A DNA stretch of 44,546 bases from Saprospiraceae bacterium (GCA_021298335.1 JAJTEZ010000039.1:1-44546), one strand, 5' to 3'; shown: positions 26,773 to 35,406, counted from the first letter of the stretch. Notes: generated from the sequence alone by a model not told the origin. Translations and numbers: made by a program.

Positions 26773-27540
26773 TTAGTTACCAAAGATCTTTTTACCTTTT
26801 CTTTCATCGAGGACCGGCTTAGGTCGGGGGGCCGCATCCATCACTTCTGTAGCTATTTTATCAACATAATCCCAGTACCCATCTTTTTTTTCAAATCCAA
26901 TATAACTTCCATCGGGGACCATAGTCTTTCCCTGCCCAGGCACTCTGCTGATTCGTTCTATCAAATGATCAGCCATGATCATATTCATACCCGGATTAAA
27001 ATTTACAGTAACCTTTGCATCAGAAGAGTAGTTGAGTAACAATCGGTGATAAAATTTATTTTCATTTTGAGGTGAGCTTTTTCGGAAAACAGGCTTTCCA
27101 AAATACGCTTCGCCCTCCTGGGTAAAAAACAGGGGGTCGACCATTTTTATATTTTCAAACCTGCCGGAACGACGCATTCCAAACAACAAATAATAAGGCT
27201 CCTCCTTCTTTTTTCCTTGCGTCGACAAAATATTATAGTACACACTTCCAAGCCACTGATCTGATGAAAACTCGCTGTCTGCACGGTCTTCTGCCTCCTG
27301 AAACCCGTCTGTGAGCCAGATTGATTTCCCGGATTGAGCTTGCACAATTTGAAGGACCTCTAAGAACTCTCGGTTGAAAATTTCCATTGCCTGCACCCGG
27401 TGCCTGCTTTCCGCAGCATTTATCATGACGTCACAATGATAGGATAATTGAAGTTCACGCTCCCCAATGGTGCTTTGCCCTTTTATGGATAGAGAAACTG
27501 AAAGCAGGACTCCAACATAAGTCAAGTAAATCCAATTCAT
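26773..27540 (-). CDS. Exported protein of unknown function
   Basis: 255 residues. The signal peptide is MNWIYLTYVGVLLSVSLSIKGQ. The mature part has no family motif that I recognise; it shows alternating hydrophobic strands (PYYLLFGMRRSGRF, FYHRLLLNYSSDAKVTVNF) and a basic C-terminus. The start is the only in-frame ATG that keeps the signal peptide intact. It lies 78 bases downstream of the peroxiredoxin-like gene and 164 bases upstream of the next leftward gene. It shares the same region and export signal type as the neighbouring unknown proteins, but no sequence similarity between them is obvious by eye. Confidence 0.75.
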   Translation of the reverse strand: MNWIYLTYVGVLLSVSLSIKGQSTIGERELQLSYHCDVMINAAESRHRVQAMEIFNREFLEVLQIVQAQSGKSIWLTDGFQEAEDRADSEFSSDQWLGSVYYNILSTQGKKKEEPYYLLFGMRRSGRFENIKMVDPLFFTQEGEAYFGKPVFRKSSPQNENKFYHRLLLNYSSDAKVTVNFNPGMNMIMADHLIERISRVPGQGKTMVPDGSYIGFEKKDGYWDYVDKIATEVMDAAPRPKPVLDERKGKKIFGN

Positions 27541-27618
27541 AGATACATTATTTTACACCTGTGAAGTATGCAACTCTAACGCAGAAAGTAAGAAGTTAGT
27601 GCCAGATATAACAAAATT

Positions 27619-28146
27619 TTATTTCAATTGGCATACTTCGATAAATGATTCATAATTTGGTTTATCCGCTACTGAATTATGGATAAAACTCTCAATGACA
27701 TTTCCGTCCCGAAGCAGAAATATACCTGGCATTTGCAATCCATCGCCAATTCGAGTTACTGATGGAAGCATTTGCTTAGTAGCTGCAATCTCAAAACCTC
27801 TGATCCAGGTTTTTAGACCAAACAGCTGACTAAAAGAACCCTTCACCAGACCAAAAAGTGCATAATACTTGCATTCTGGATCAGAAACGTGCTCAATGCT
27901 CTGCAAGCTATTTTTCTTAAAATAGCCCTCTGCTGTTTCATAATCCGACATATGTACTAGCACAATTTTTATTCCTTCCTTTTCCAGATCTTTTCGTTTC
28001 CTGGAAATGTCGTGCATGGATTCTTTACAGAAAACACATCCAAAATGTCTTAAAAAGACCAGTAGTACTGGTACTTCATTCGACAATTGTTCGATTGTAT
28101 TTCCTTTATTTGTTTTAATAAGCGACAGATTCTGTCTGTTTACCAT
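27619..28146 (-). CDS. Peroxiredoxin-like protein (AhpC/TSA_2, PRXL2/SelL-like)
   Basis: 175 residues. After an N-terminal strand it has VLLVFLRHFGCVFCKESMHD with the redox pair CVFC, the hallmark of the PRXL2/SelL-like thioredoxin-fold group. KIVLVHMSDYETAEGYF and a later FLLRDGNVIESFIH with the cis-proline-like MPGIFLL follow. Members are thought to be cytosolic thiol-dependent redox proteins; no signal peptide is present. It is 60 bases downstream of mdh in the same direction. An overlapping function with the thioredoxin-fold protein at 15231-15788 is possible, but the two belong to different subfamilies. Confidence 0.85.
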   Translation of the reverse strand: MVNRQNLSLIKTNKGNTIEQLSNEVPVLLVFLRHFGCVFCKESMHDISRKRKDLEKEGIKIVLVHMSDYETAEGYFKKNSLQSIEHVSDPECKYYALFGLVKGSFSQLFGLKTWIRGFEIAATKQMLPSVTRIGDGLQMPGIFLLRDGNVIESFIHNSVADKPNYESFIEVCQLK

Positions 28147-28206
28147 ATAAAAGGAATATTTATCTTCGATTACACCATGAAGCGTTTTAATTTAGTAAGG
28201 CGTTTC

Positions 28207-29133
28207 TTACATTTTGTCAAACACATCCATTACTTCCTTGACGGCAGCAGCCGAATCTTTTAAGAGCGTGGTTTCTGCACTGTCAAGTTTCAGTTCAATA
28301 ATATTCTCAATTCCATTTTTTCCAAGTCGCACAGGAACTCCTACAAACACATCACTTAGGCCATATTCTCCATTCAATTGAGTGCAAACAGGAAAAATTC
28401 TGTTTTCATTTTTGATGATGGCCTCAACCATTTGAGCAGCAGCAGCCCCAGGAGCATACCATGCAGATGTACCCATCAGTTTTACCAATTCGCCACCTCC
28501 AGTTTTGGTTCTTTCGACAATCGCATTCAGTGTATCGTTATCAACCAGCTCGGTTACCGGAATACCTGCGACCGTAGTATACCTTGGAAGAGGGACCATC
28601 GTATCACCATGCCCACCCATCAAAATAGCCTGAATGTCTTTGGGTGATACATTTAATTCACTCGCAAGAAACGCCCTGTATCTGGCCGTGTCCAAAATTC
28701 CTGCCATACCAAAAACCCTGTTTTTTGCGAGACCTGAAGCCTTAAATGCTGCATAAGTCATAACATCCAGGGGGTTGGAAACCACAATAATAATTGGGTC
28801 TGAAGAATATTCAAGAACTGACTTGACTACTGAAGTTACAATGTTAGCATTGGTAGAAATCAAGTCATCCCTACTCATTCCCGGCTTTCTTGGAATACCG
28901 GCAGTAATTACAACAATGTCTGAGTTTGCTGTCTCCTTGTAATCACTCGTTCCTGTCAAGTAGGTACTATAATTGTCAATAGGCGCTTGTTGCCATGTAT
29001 CCAGCGCCTTCCCCTTAGCCAGGTCTCCTACGATATCAACAAGTACTATCTCCTTGACAATATCCTTGTGCGCCAGCACATTGGCTACTGTTGCACCGAC
29101 ATTTCCTGCTCCTATCACTGTCACTTTGCTCAT
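28207..29133 (-). CDS. mdh: Malate dehydrogenase (LDH-like type)
   Basis: 308 residues, normal for the bacterial LDH-like MDH group. It interconverts malate and oxaloacetate with NAD in the TCA cycle. Visible features are the dinucleotide-binding loop VIGAGNVGATVA, Asp after the second strand (IVLVDIV, favouring NAD), the substrate loop PRKPGMSRDDL with both arginines, SNPLDVMTYAA, and the catalytic histidine in MGGHGDTMVPL. The start ATG has no competitor. A weak -7-like box TGCATTTG lies about 55 bases upstream. It is divergent from sucC, another TCA-cycle gene, across a 568-base intergenic region. Confidence 0.95.
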   Translation of the reverse strand: MSKVTVIGAGNVGATVANVLAHKDIVKEIVLVDIVGDLAKGKALDTWQQAPIDNYSTYLTGTSDYKETANSDIVVITAGIPRKPGMSRDDLISTNANIVTSVVKSVLEYSSDPIIIVVSNPLDVMTYAAFKASGLAKNRVFGMAGILDTARYRAFLASELNVSPKDIQAILMGGHGDTMVPLPRYTTVAGIPVTELVDNDTLNAIVERTKTGGGELVKLMGTSAWYAPGAAAAQMVEAIIKNENRIFPVCTQLNGEYGLSDVFVGVPVRLGKNGIENIIELKLDSAETTLLKDSAAAVKEVMDVFDKM

Positions 29134-29327
29134 AAACTTCTTTTTTCGTTCATTAAACTTATTTCACCATCCTGAAACACCATATACAAATGCAATAAGT
29201 ATCACCACACAAATAAATAGCGCCTAAGGAATAATCAACACAAAATTACAAATTGCATCATTCATAATGGAAAATACCATCATTTATATTGTCACGAAAA
29301 TGTCTGAAAATCTCCTGAATCTAAGTT

Positions 29328-29346
29328 TTTAACATTCTTTAACATT
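29328..29346. repeat. Tandem direct repeat TTTAACATT in the mdh-sucC intergenic region
   Basis: Two identical nine-base units are spaced by one base, so they lie one helical turn apart. This could be a regulator-binding site; no regulator is identified. Confidence 0.4.
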
Positions 29347-29481
29347 TTGACAGGCCTGTTCGTTGTCAGAAAACTATCGAAACAAGCCATGCATGTTTTA
29401 ATCAGACAATCCGCTTATCGAATGTCGGGGTTGGCGTGGATTATTCTAAGGCTTATATTTCAAAATATCCTCATTTCAACG

Positions 29482-29489
29482 TATTTTTG
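29482..29489 (+). promoter_or_regulatory. Possible -7 box for sucC
   Basis: TATTTTTG matches TAnnTTTG. It would give a leader of about 210 bases that includes dispersed element copy B. No -33 TTG is seen and no closer box was found. Confidence 0.35.
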
Positions 29490-29549
29490 CCTTCGGTTTG
29501 ATAACAGGAATTTTTCTGCAGTGGTAATTCATGTGATTATTTTTCACTT

Positions 29550-29621
29550 GTCACTCTTCAAGTGACTGTTTATGAATGTCAAATGAATTTCTTTGGAGAA
29601 TTAATCATCGCGCTTTTTGTG
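29550..29621. repeat. Dispersed intergenic element, copy B
   Basis: It begins with the dyad GTCACTCTTCAAGTGAC (stem GTCACT/AGTGAC) and aligns without gaps to copy A at 13319-13390, with about 52 of 72 bases identical. The second hairpin of copy A is not perfectly kept here. It lies 80 bases before sucC, possibly within its leader. Confidence 0.55.
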
Positions 29622-29701
29622 ACCGCCCCTTGTGCGTTTCATAGAAAATTCGGACTTTTTCCTTCTGACCAAAACAGACTAAAATCTTAAAAAAGCGTTT
29701 C

Positions 29702-30904
29702 ATGAACTTACACGAATATCAGGGTAAAGAATTGCTGGCCTCCTACGGTGTTGAAATTCAGAGAGGAAAGCTGGCGTATACTGTGGAAGAAGCAGTGGCA
29801 GGATTTCATCAACTCAAAGCTGAAACTGGTACAGAGTTTTGCGTTGTGAAGGCCCAGATTCATGCAGGAGGCAGAGGCAAAGGAGGAGGGGTAAAACTGG
29901 CAAAAAACATCGATGAGTTGAAGCAATTCGCAGGAAATATCCTGGGAATGATGCTCAAAACACCCCAAACACCGGGAGGACTGGAAGGCGAAGGCAAACT
30001 TGTGCGCAAGGTACTTATTGCAGAGGACACCTATGCACCCGACTTTTCAGCCTGTAAAGAGTATTACATCTCCATCCTGATGGATAGGGAAAAGAAACGA
30101 AATGTCATTGTGTATTCTACAGAAGGAGGTATGAACATTGAAGAAGTGGCCGAACAAACACCACATCTGGTACACAAAGAATATATTGATCCCACAGTGG
30201 GTCTGCTGGATTTTCAGAAACGAAATATTGCTTTCAACCTGGGACTTTCCGGCAATGCATACAAAAACTTCCTGAAGTTTATTACAAGCCTTTACAACGC
30301 ATTTATCGGTTCTGATGCCTCTCTGTTTGAAATCAATCCCTGCCTGAAAACAGGTGATGATAAAATTATTGCCGTAGACTGCAAAGTGACACTTGACGAT
30401 AATGCGCTTTTTAGGCATGCTGACCTAGAAGCAATGAGAGACACAGATGAAGAAGATCCTACAGAAGTCGAAGCAAAAAGTTACGGCCTAAATTACGTAA
30501 AACTTGATGGAAACGTAGGCTGTATGGTCAATGGTGCAGGTCTTGCTATGGCCACGATGGACATTATCAAACTTTCCGGAGGATCGCCTGCCAATTTCCT
30601 CGATGTTGGAGGTACCGCAGATGCTGCCCGCGTAGAGCAGGCTTTCCGACTCATCCTGAGAGACAGCAATGTAAAGGCAATCCTGATTAATATTTTCGGC
30701 GGAATTGTGAGGTGTGACAGAGTAGCTCAGGGTGTGGTTGACGCCTATAAAAATTTGGGCAATGTTCATGTACCTATCATCGTTCGATTACAGGGAACAA
30801 ACGCTGACCTGGCTAAACAACTGATCGACAACAGCGGACTGGAAGTTCATTCTGCCATCGCCCTTCAGGAAGCTGCCGATTTAATCAAGAAGGTGATTGC
30901 CTGA
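29702..30904 (+). CDS. sucC: Succinate-CoA ligase beta subunit
   Basis: 400 residues, close to the usual length. The ATP-grasp subunit makes succinate and ATP or GTP from succinyl-CoA in the TCA cycle. The start MNLHEYQGKELLASYGV is diagnostic. The nucleotide-binding region has VVKAQIHAGGRGKGGGVKL, and the metal site lies around LFEINPCL and AVDCKVTLDDNA. The CoA-ligase domain has NFLDVGGTADAARV and FGGIVRCDRVAQG, which closes the site with the alpha subunit. The alpha gene sucD is not adjacent, which is common in Bacteroidota. xseA follows after 36 bases but has its own promoter box. Confidence 0.97.
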   Translation: MNLHEYQGKELLASYGVEIQRGKLAYTVEEAVAGFHQLKAETGTEFCVVKAQIHAGGRGKGGGVKLAKNIDELKQFAGNILGMMLKTPQTPGGLEGEGKLVRKVLIAEDTYAPDFSACKEYYISILMDREKKRNVIVYSTEGGMNIEEVAEQTPHLVHKEYIDPTVGLLDFQKRNIAFNLGLSGNAYKNFLKFITSLYNAFIGSDASLFEINPCLKTGDDKIIAVDCKVTLDDNALFRHADLEAMRDTDEEDPTEVEAKSYGLNYVKLDGNVGCMVNGAGLAMATMDIIKLSGGSPANFLDVGGTADAARVEQAFRLILRDSNVKAILINIFGGIVRCDRVAQGVVDAYKNLGNVHVPIIVRLQGTNADLAKQLIDNSGLEVHSAIALQEAADLIKKVIA

Positions 30905-30929
30905 TGCATCCAGCCACCTGAGACACAAG

Positions 30930-30937
30930 TATATTTG
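30930..30937 (+). promoter_or_regulatory. -7 promoter box of xseA
   Basis: TATATTTG matches TAnnTTTG and ends three bases before the ATG at 30941. The TTG of this box creates a false upstream start two codons earlier. Confidence 0.5.
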
Positions 30938-30940
30938 CCT

Positions 30941-32170
30941 ATGCGCGCCTCTTTTTCTCTCTTTGAACTAAACGAATATATCAAAAGAGTCATAGCGCTG
31001 AATTTTCCTGAACCCATTTGGGTACATGCAGAAATTTCGCAGTGGAAGGAAGTAAGAGGGAATGTCTATCTGGATCTCGTTTGCCATGATGAAAAAAATG
31101 GCGACGTGAATGCACAACTTTCAGCTACCATTTGGTATAAAAATTACCTGTTTATCAAATCTAAGCTTGGGAATCTTTTGCCTTCTATTTTATGTGAGGG
31201 GTCCCAAGTATTGATGAAGGTACAAGTAGATTTTCATGAAAGATATGGACTGAAGCTCACCATTGAAGATATTGATCCTAGCTATACGATCGGTTTGATG
31301 GAAATGAACCGGCAAAAAATATTGCAACGCCTGCAGGATGAAAGACTGCTTGAGAAGAACAAAGAATCAAGGATGTCTCTTGTCCCACAAAGAATTGCAG
31401 TCATTTCTTCTGAAAATGCTGCAGGGTATATTGATTTTATCAAACACGTTCAGGAAAACGTCTTTGGATACGCGTTTGCTGTCACATTGTTTCCGGCATC
31501 CATGCAGGGACAAAATACGGAAAAAGAGGTGTGCCAGGCATTTCGCACTATCATGAACCAATCCAAAAACTTTGATTGTATAGCCATCATCCGTGGAGGG
31601 GGATCAAAAATGCATCTCTCATGGTTTGACAATTACGCCATCGGGGCGACAATTGCCCATTCTCCAATTCCCGTGCTAACAGGAATTGGACACGATATTG
31701 ACTCCACAGTGGCAGATGTTGTATCATATTTATCCTGTAAAACTCCAACAGCAGTGGCAGACTTTCTTGTACAAAAAGCGGCAGACCTGGAGGCGAAGAT
31801 GCAACAGCTTACCCGATTGGTTACCCGTACTGCCACTCAAACATTATCAAGAAAACAAAAAGAGTTGCAACAGGTCACTTATTTGTTGCTCATGACACCT
31901 GGCAAACAAATTCAAAGCCAGTATCTGAGCATCAAACACCTGATGGAAAAGGTAATGAACGAGGGTACCTATACCATCGAAAAGCATAAGCAACGAAACC
32001 TGCAAATTTCTACCACGCTCGACCTGCTTAATCCCAAACAAACCCTCAAAAGAGGATATGCCATAGTGAAACAAAAAGGCAAAGTCATTTCTCATAAAAC
32101 TGAATTTCAGGCAAATAGTCTGACTGAAATTGAATTTATTGATGGTAAAATACAGATTGCAACATCATGA
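30941..32170 (+). CDS. xseA: Exodeoxyribonuclease VII large subunit
   Basis: 409 residues. It degrades single-stranded DNA together with XseB in the cytosol. The N-terminal OB-fold (FSLFELNEYIKRVIALNF to about residue 110) is followed by the catalytic domain: VISSENAAGYIDFI (acidic metal ligand), AIIRGGGSKMHLSWFDN, TGIGHDIDSTVADVVS (His and Asp) and KTPTAVADFL. A coiled-coil region of about 100 residues follows, then the C-terminal segment NPKQTLKRGYAIVK. The ATG at 30941 is three bases after a TATATTTG box, so a leaderless mRNA is likely in addition to read-through from sucC. Its stop overlaps the start of xseB (ATGA), which indicates translational coupling. Confidence 0.95.
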   Translation: MRASFSLFELNEYIKRVIALNFPEPIWVHAEISQWKEVRGNVYLDLVCHDEKNGDVNAQLSATIWYKNYLFIKSKLGNLLPSILCEGSQVLMKVQVDFHERYGLKLTIEDIDPSYTIGLMEMNRQKILQRLQDERLLEKNKESRMSLVPQRIAVISSENAAGYIDFIKHVQENVFGYAFAVTLFPASMQGQNTEKEVCQAFRTIMNQSKNFDCIAIIRGGGSKMHLSWFDNYAIGATIAHSPIPVLTGIGHDIDSTVADVVSYLSCKTPTAVADFLVQKAADLEAKMQQLTRLVTRTATQTLSRKQKELQQVTYLLLMTPGKQIQSQYLSIKHLMEKVMNEGTYTIEKHKQRNLQISTTLDLLNPKQTLKRGYAIVKQKGKVISHKTEFQANSLTEIEFIDGKIQIATS

Positions 32171-32370
32171 GCAAAAAATTAAATTATGATCAGGCCTTTG
32201 CAGAGCTGAATTACATCCTTCAAAAAATACAATCAGAAGATGTTGGGCTGGAAGAACTTAGTACTACACTGAAGAGAGCCAATGAACTGGCAGAATTCTG
32301 CAGGATTAGACTTCGCAACATCGAAGAAGACATTCAAAAAATACACCCGGATCAGCCTATAGAGTTTTAA
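32167..32370 (+). CDS. xseB: Exodeoxyribonuclease VII small subunit
   Basis: 67 residues, normal for this family. It forms two helices: LNYDQAFAELNYILQKIQSE, then GLEELSTTLKRANELAEFCR continuing as a coiled coil. It matches the XseB pattern (F-x-x-A-x-x-x-L, then L-E-x-x-L-x-x-Y/L). It binds the long coiled coil of XseA and is needed for activity of the complex. The ATG overlaps the xseA stop codon by four bases. It converges with fhs. Confidence 0.93.
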   Translation: MSKKLNYDQAFAELNYILQKIQSEDVGLEELSTTLKRANELAEFCRIRLRNIEEDIQKIHPDQPIEF

Positions 32371-32392
32371 TCAGAAGAGGAAGCTAATAAGG

Positions 32393-34066
32393 TCAAAATA
32401 GTCCGGTCACTCTACCCTCTTCATCAATGTCGATATGTTCGGCACTTGGTATTGGTGGTAAACCTGGCATACGCATTACGTCACCCAGTAGAGGAATGAC
32501 AAATCCTGCTCCACCCGCAAATTCAAATTCACGTACGGTAATCCTGAATCCTTCAGGCCTGCCAATCTTCTTTTCATCATCTGACAAACTTGCTGGAGTT
32601 TTGACCATACAAACCGGCAAATGCTGATAACCCAGTTTTGAAATCTGGTTCAACTGACTTTTTGCCTTTGTCGAATAGTCAACACCATCAGCTCCATAGA
32701 TCTGTGTAGCGATTGTAAAAATTTTGTGCTCAATACTATCTGTAAGTGCATATAAAGGTTGAAAGTGATTTTTTCCGTTTTCTATACTTTCAATAACAGC
32801 AGCAGCAAGATTCGCCGAACCTTTTCCACCTTCAGCAAAGGCTGTGGATACGACCGCACGAACCCCTTTTTCAGCGCACATCTGTACTATTATCCCATAT
32901 TCTTCCTGCGTATCAGTCGGAAAAGCATTGATCGCCACCACCGGCTGTATACCAAGTTTCTGTACGTTTTCGATATGTTTTGCGAGATTTCCAAACCCTT
33001 TCTTCACAGTTTCAGGGTCTGGGGCGGACAAGTTGTCTTTTGAGGCACCACCATGGTGCTTTAACGCCCTTACAGTAGCAACAACTACAGCGGCATCAGG
33101 CTTAAGGCCCGACATCACACACTTAATATGCATAAACTTTTCAGCCCCCAGGTCTGCACCAAAACCAGCTTCTGTCACCACATAATCCGCCAGACTCAAA
33201 CCTGTTTTTGTGGCAATCACTGTGTTTGTACCTTGCGCTATACTGGCAAACGGACCTCCGTGTAAAATTGCGGGATTTCCTTCCAACGTCTGTACGAGGT
33301 TGGGCTTGATAGCATCTTTCAGCAACACAGCCATTGCCCCCACAGCCTTTAGGTCGCGGGCGTACACCGGCTTACCGTCGAATGTCTGTGCAACATAGAT
33401 ATTCCCAAGTCTTTCTTTCAGATCGGCCATATCCCTTGACAAGCAGAGAATCGCCATAACTTCAGACGCAGGGGTGATATTGAAGCCATCTTCGCGTATC
33501 ATGCCGTTGGCCTTGCCACCAAGTCCAATCAGAATCTGGCGCAATGACCTGTCATTCATGTCCATTACACGTTTCCATACAACCGTACGCGGGTCAATTT
33601 GCAGGCTGAATTGCTTGTTCTGAATATTATTGTCGATCAATGCTGAGAGAAGGTTGTTCGCCTTTTCAATCGCTGCAAAATCACCTGTGAAATGCAGATT
33701 GATATCTTCCATAGGAATCACCTGGGAGTAGCCTCCTCCTGCTGCACCTCCCTTAACACCAAAGACCGGACCAAGTGAAGGCTCACGCAAGACAGCAACC
33801 GCTTTTTTGCCAATATGGTTCAGACCATCAGACAAACCAATAGTCATCGTCGTCTTTCCTTCCCCATATTTCGTTGGAGAGAGGGCTGTCACCAGGATCA
33901 GCTTGCCTGTAGGGCGTTCCTTTTGCAGGGAAAGAGACAACTTGGCCTTATACCTGCCGTAAAGTTCAATCTGGTCTTCGTGAATATGAAGTTTTTCAGC
34001 TATACGTAATATATGCTTGATATCTGCACGCTGAGCAATCTCAATATCTGAGGGAAAAGATGACAT
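32393..34066 (-). CDS. fhs: Formate-tetrahydrofolate ligase
   Basis: 557 residues. The enzyme makes 10-formyl-tetrahydrofolate from formate, THF and ATP in one-carbon metabolism. Visible motifs: ALSPTKYGEGKTTMTIGL (phosphate-binding loop), REPSLGPVFGVKGGAAGGGY, DINLHFTGDFAAI, and DLGAEKFMHIKC; the C-terminal half has VAINAFPTDTQEE and GRPEGFRITVREFEFAGGAG. The longer frame begins at a TTG eight codons earlier that belongs to the -7-like box GATATTTG (34095-34088), so the ATG at 34066 is chosen. It is monocistronic as far as can be seen, convergent with xseB. Confidence 0.96.
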   Translation of the reverse strand: MSSFPSDIEIAQRADIKHILRIAEKLHIHEDQIELYGRYKAKLSLSLQKERPTGKLILVTALSPTKYGEGKTTMTIGLSDGLNHIGKKAVAVLREPSLGPVFGVKGGAAGGGYSQVIPMEDINLHFTGDFAAIEKANNLLSALIDNNIQNKQFSLQIDPRTVVWKRVMDMNDRSLRQILIGLGGKANGMIREDGFNITPASEVMAILCLSRDMADLKERLGNIYVAQTFDGKPVYARDLKAVGAMAVLLKDAIKPNLVQTLEGNPAILHGGPFASIAQGTNTVIATKTGLSLADYVVTEAGFGADLGAEKFMHIKCVMSGLKPDAAVVVATVRALKHHGGASKDNLSAPDPETVKKGFGNLAKHIENVQKLGIQPVVAINAFPTDTQEEYGIIVQMCAEKGVRAVVSTAFAEGGKGSANLAAAVIESIENGKNHFQPLYALTDSIEHKIFTIATQIYGADGVDYSTKAKSQLNQISKLGYQHLPVCMVKTPASLSDDEKKIGRPEGFRITVREFEFAGGAGFVIPLLGDVMRMPGLPPIPSAEHIDIDEEGRVTGLF

Positions 34067-34087
34067 GGCTTCAAAATGTTGGGATAA

Positions 34088-34095
34088 CAAATATC
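34088..34095 (-). promoter_or_regulatory. Probable -7 box of fhs
   Basis: The minus strand reads GATATTTG, one mismatch to TAnnTTTG, and lies 21 bases before the ATG at 34066. Its TTG is the false start of the longer frame. Confidence 0.4.
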
Positions 34096-34150
34096 CTGAT
34101 TTTCTTCCAAATCACCTAATCCAAAACGAATCAGGGGTAAAAATCAACGA

Positions 34151-35383
34151 TCACTTCTTCCACGGAAGACGGATCACAGCCCGGGCTATCTCCCGGCCAA
34201 ATCGAACTCCTTCCTCGCAATCCATCCGATAATGCACTCCCAGAGGTACTCTTGACCATGCATTCTCATCAGCCATCTCATTAATACTGGAGAAAGTCCT
34301 TGGCGTTCCCTCAAATAGTGTCTGAAACTGATGGCACTTGTCTGTCATGCCATAGCTGTAGCCAAAGATGTGAGACAATGCCTCCCCTCCTGCGGCACCC
34401 ATTGTGGAGTGCCCCGAAGGATATGCCGGGAAGGATGGTGAAATCCCCTTATCTCCTGTGAGTGGGTTGTCAAGATTTGGCTCCCATGTGGGGTCAATGA
34501 CACGCTTTATATAGGTTTCAGGCCTCTCTACATTGTAATAGTATTTGGAATGCCAGCAGGCAATACCGGCATCACTACTGGCAAGCCCCACAAGAGCAGT
34601 CATCCATACCGCTGTTTCAAGATTGCTTTCTTCATTTACAAGTGCCTGATCACCAATCGCCAAAAAACGAACTCCCGGACTGAATGTCAGGTTGAGCAGG
34701 TCGTCACTCCAGAATTCACCCACCCATTCTGCTTCGTATGAAAGTGTTGGGGTGTTTTGGGAATACACCTCTATTGCCTGAGCATATAAGTGGGATTTAG
34801 GGTCTTCACTGTAAGGAATTGGCTTACGACAAAGCTGCCCAAGCTTGTCTGTTGTGGACCACTGCCAGACAGCTTCTGCCACCTCACGGCCCCTGTTGAT
34901 GGAACGCAAAAAGACATCTTCTGATACAGTGTTTTTAAACTGAGATTCAAATCGTCGCTCTGTAGACTGGATTAGTGCCAGTTGCTCCTGTGTTGCTCTT
35001 CCAAAAAATTTAGGAAGCAAGTAACCATAAGACGCATTCACAACCAAAGGCCAGCAGTACTCCCTGGAAACTTCAGCATCAGGAATCGAAAAGCCATTCC
35101 AGTATCCTTCAAAAGAGTTGAAATCGGACATTCCCGGAACCACTGCTTCATAGACTGCCAGACCCAGATATGCTACAGCCCTGGGTGCAGGACCAGGACG
35201 ATATCCCGCAGAGTTTTTCTCAATCTGTAAAAAAACTTCGTTCCAGTCATGACTAACCTTATAATCATAATCTGAAACTTTTTTAAACGCATTTTGCTGA
35301 TTATCTGTATCCACATCCTGTGAACAGGAAATTAGAAAAACAAAAAACAATAAAGCGTAAATCGGATTTTTAAGCATATTCAT
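34151..35383 (-). CDS. Vanadium-dependent haloperoxidase/PAP2-like lipoprotein
   Basis: 410 residues. A lipoprotein signal (ALLFFVFLISCSQD, with cysteine after LIS) predicts membrane anchoring. The C-terminal half has the full vanadate/phosphate site of the PAP2/haloperoxidase fold: Lys-x6-Arg-Pro in KYYYNVERP, PSGH in FPAYPSGHSTMGA, and Arg-x5-His in SRVPLGVHYRMDCEEG. Family members either oxidise halides with peroxide using vanadate or act as acid phosphatases; the motifs alone do not decide. The chosen ATG (35383) is 15 bases after a TACCTTTG box; the longer frame starts with the TTG of that box. It is divergent from a two-component system whose operon ends with a second protein of this family (37585-38907). 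Confidence 0.88.
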   Translation of the reverse strand: MNMLKNPIYALLFFVFLISCSQDVDTDNQQNAFKKVSDYDYKVSHDWNEVFLQIEKNSAGYRPGPAPRAVAYLGLAVYEAVVPGMSDFNSFEGYWNGFSIPDAEVSREYCWPLVVNASYGYLLPKFFGRATQEQLALIQSTERRFESQFKNTVSEDVFLRSINRGREVAEAVWQWSTTDKLGQLCRKPIPYSEDPKSHLYAQAIEVYSQNTPTLSYEAEWVGEFWSDDLLNLTFSPGVRFLAIGDQALVNEESNLETAVWMTALVGLASSDAGIACWHSKYYYNVERPETYIKRVIDPTWEPNLDNPLTGDKGISPSFPAYPSGHSTMGAAGGEALSHIFGYSYGMTDKCHQFQTLFEGTPRTFSSINEMADENAWSRVPLGVHYRMDCEEGVRFGREIARAVIRLPWKK

Positions 35384-35398
35384 TGTTTTAATTTTGTG

Positions 35399-35406
35399 CA
35401 AAGGTA
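35399..35406 (-). promoter_or_regulatory. -7 promoter box of the haloperoxidase-like lipoprotein gene
   Basis: The minus strand reads TACCTTTG, a full match to TAnnTTTG, and gives a leader of about 12 bases to the ATG at 35383. Confidence 0.55.

Larger units (their letters stand above)
29134..29701. other. 568-base intergenic region between mdh and sucC
   Basis: No convincing gene is visible. It holds a tandem direct repeat TTTAACATT at 29328-29336 and 29338-29346 (10-base spacing), a -7-like box at 29482-29489 and copy B of the dispersed element at 29550-29621. A 72-codon frame starting at a TTG (29347) looks non-coding. A small RNA is possible but not shown. Confidence 0.6.

Noticed and set aside
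29347-29565. 72-codon open frame in the mdh-sucC intergenic region
   Set aside because: It starts at a TTG, has no family resemblance or coding-like composition, and ends inside the conserved intergenic element.
34095-34133. Inverted repeat CCTGATT/AATCAGG between the haloperoxidase-like lipoprotein gene and fhs
   Set aside because: The loop is about 25 bases and no T-tract follows; it overlaps the fhs promoter box and may be chance.
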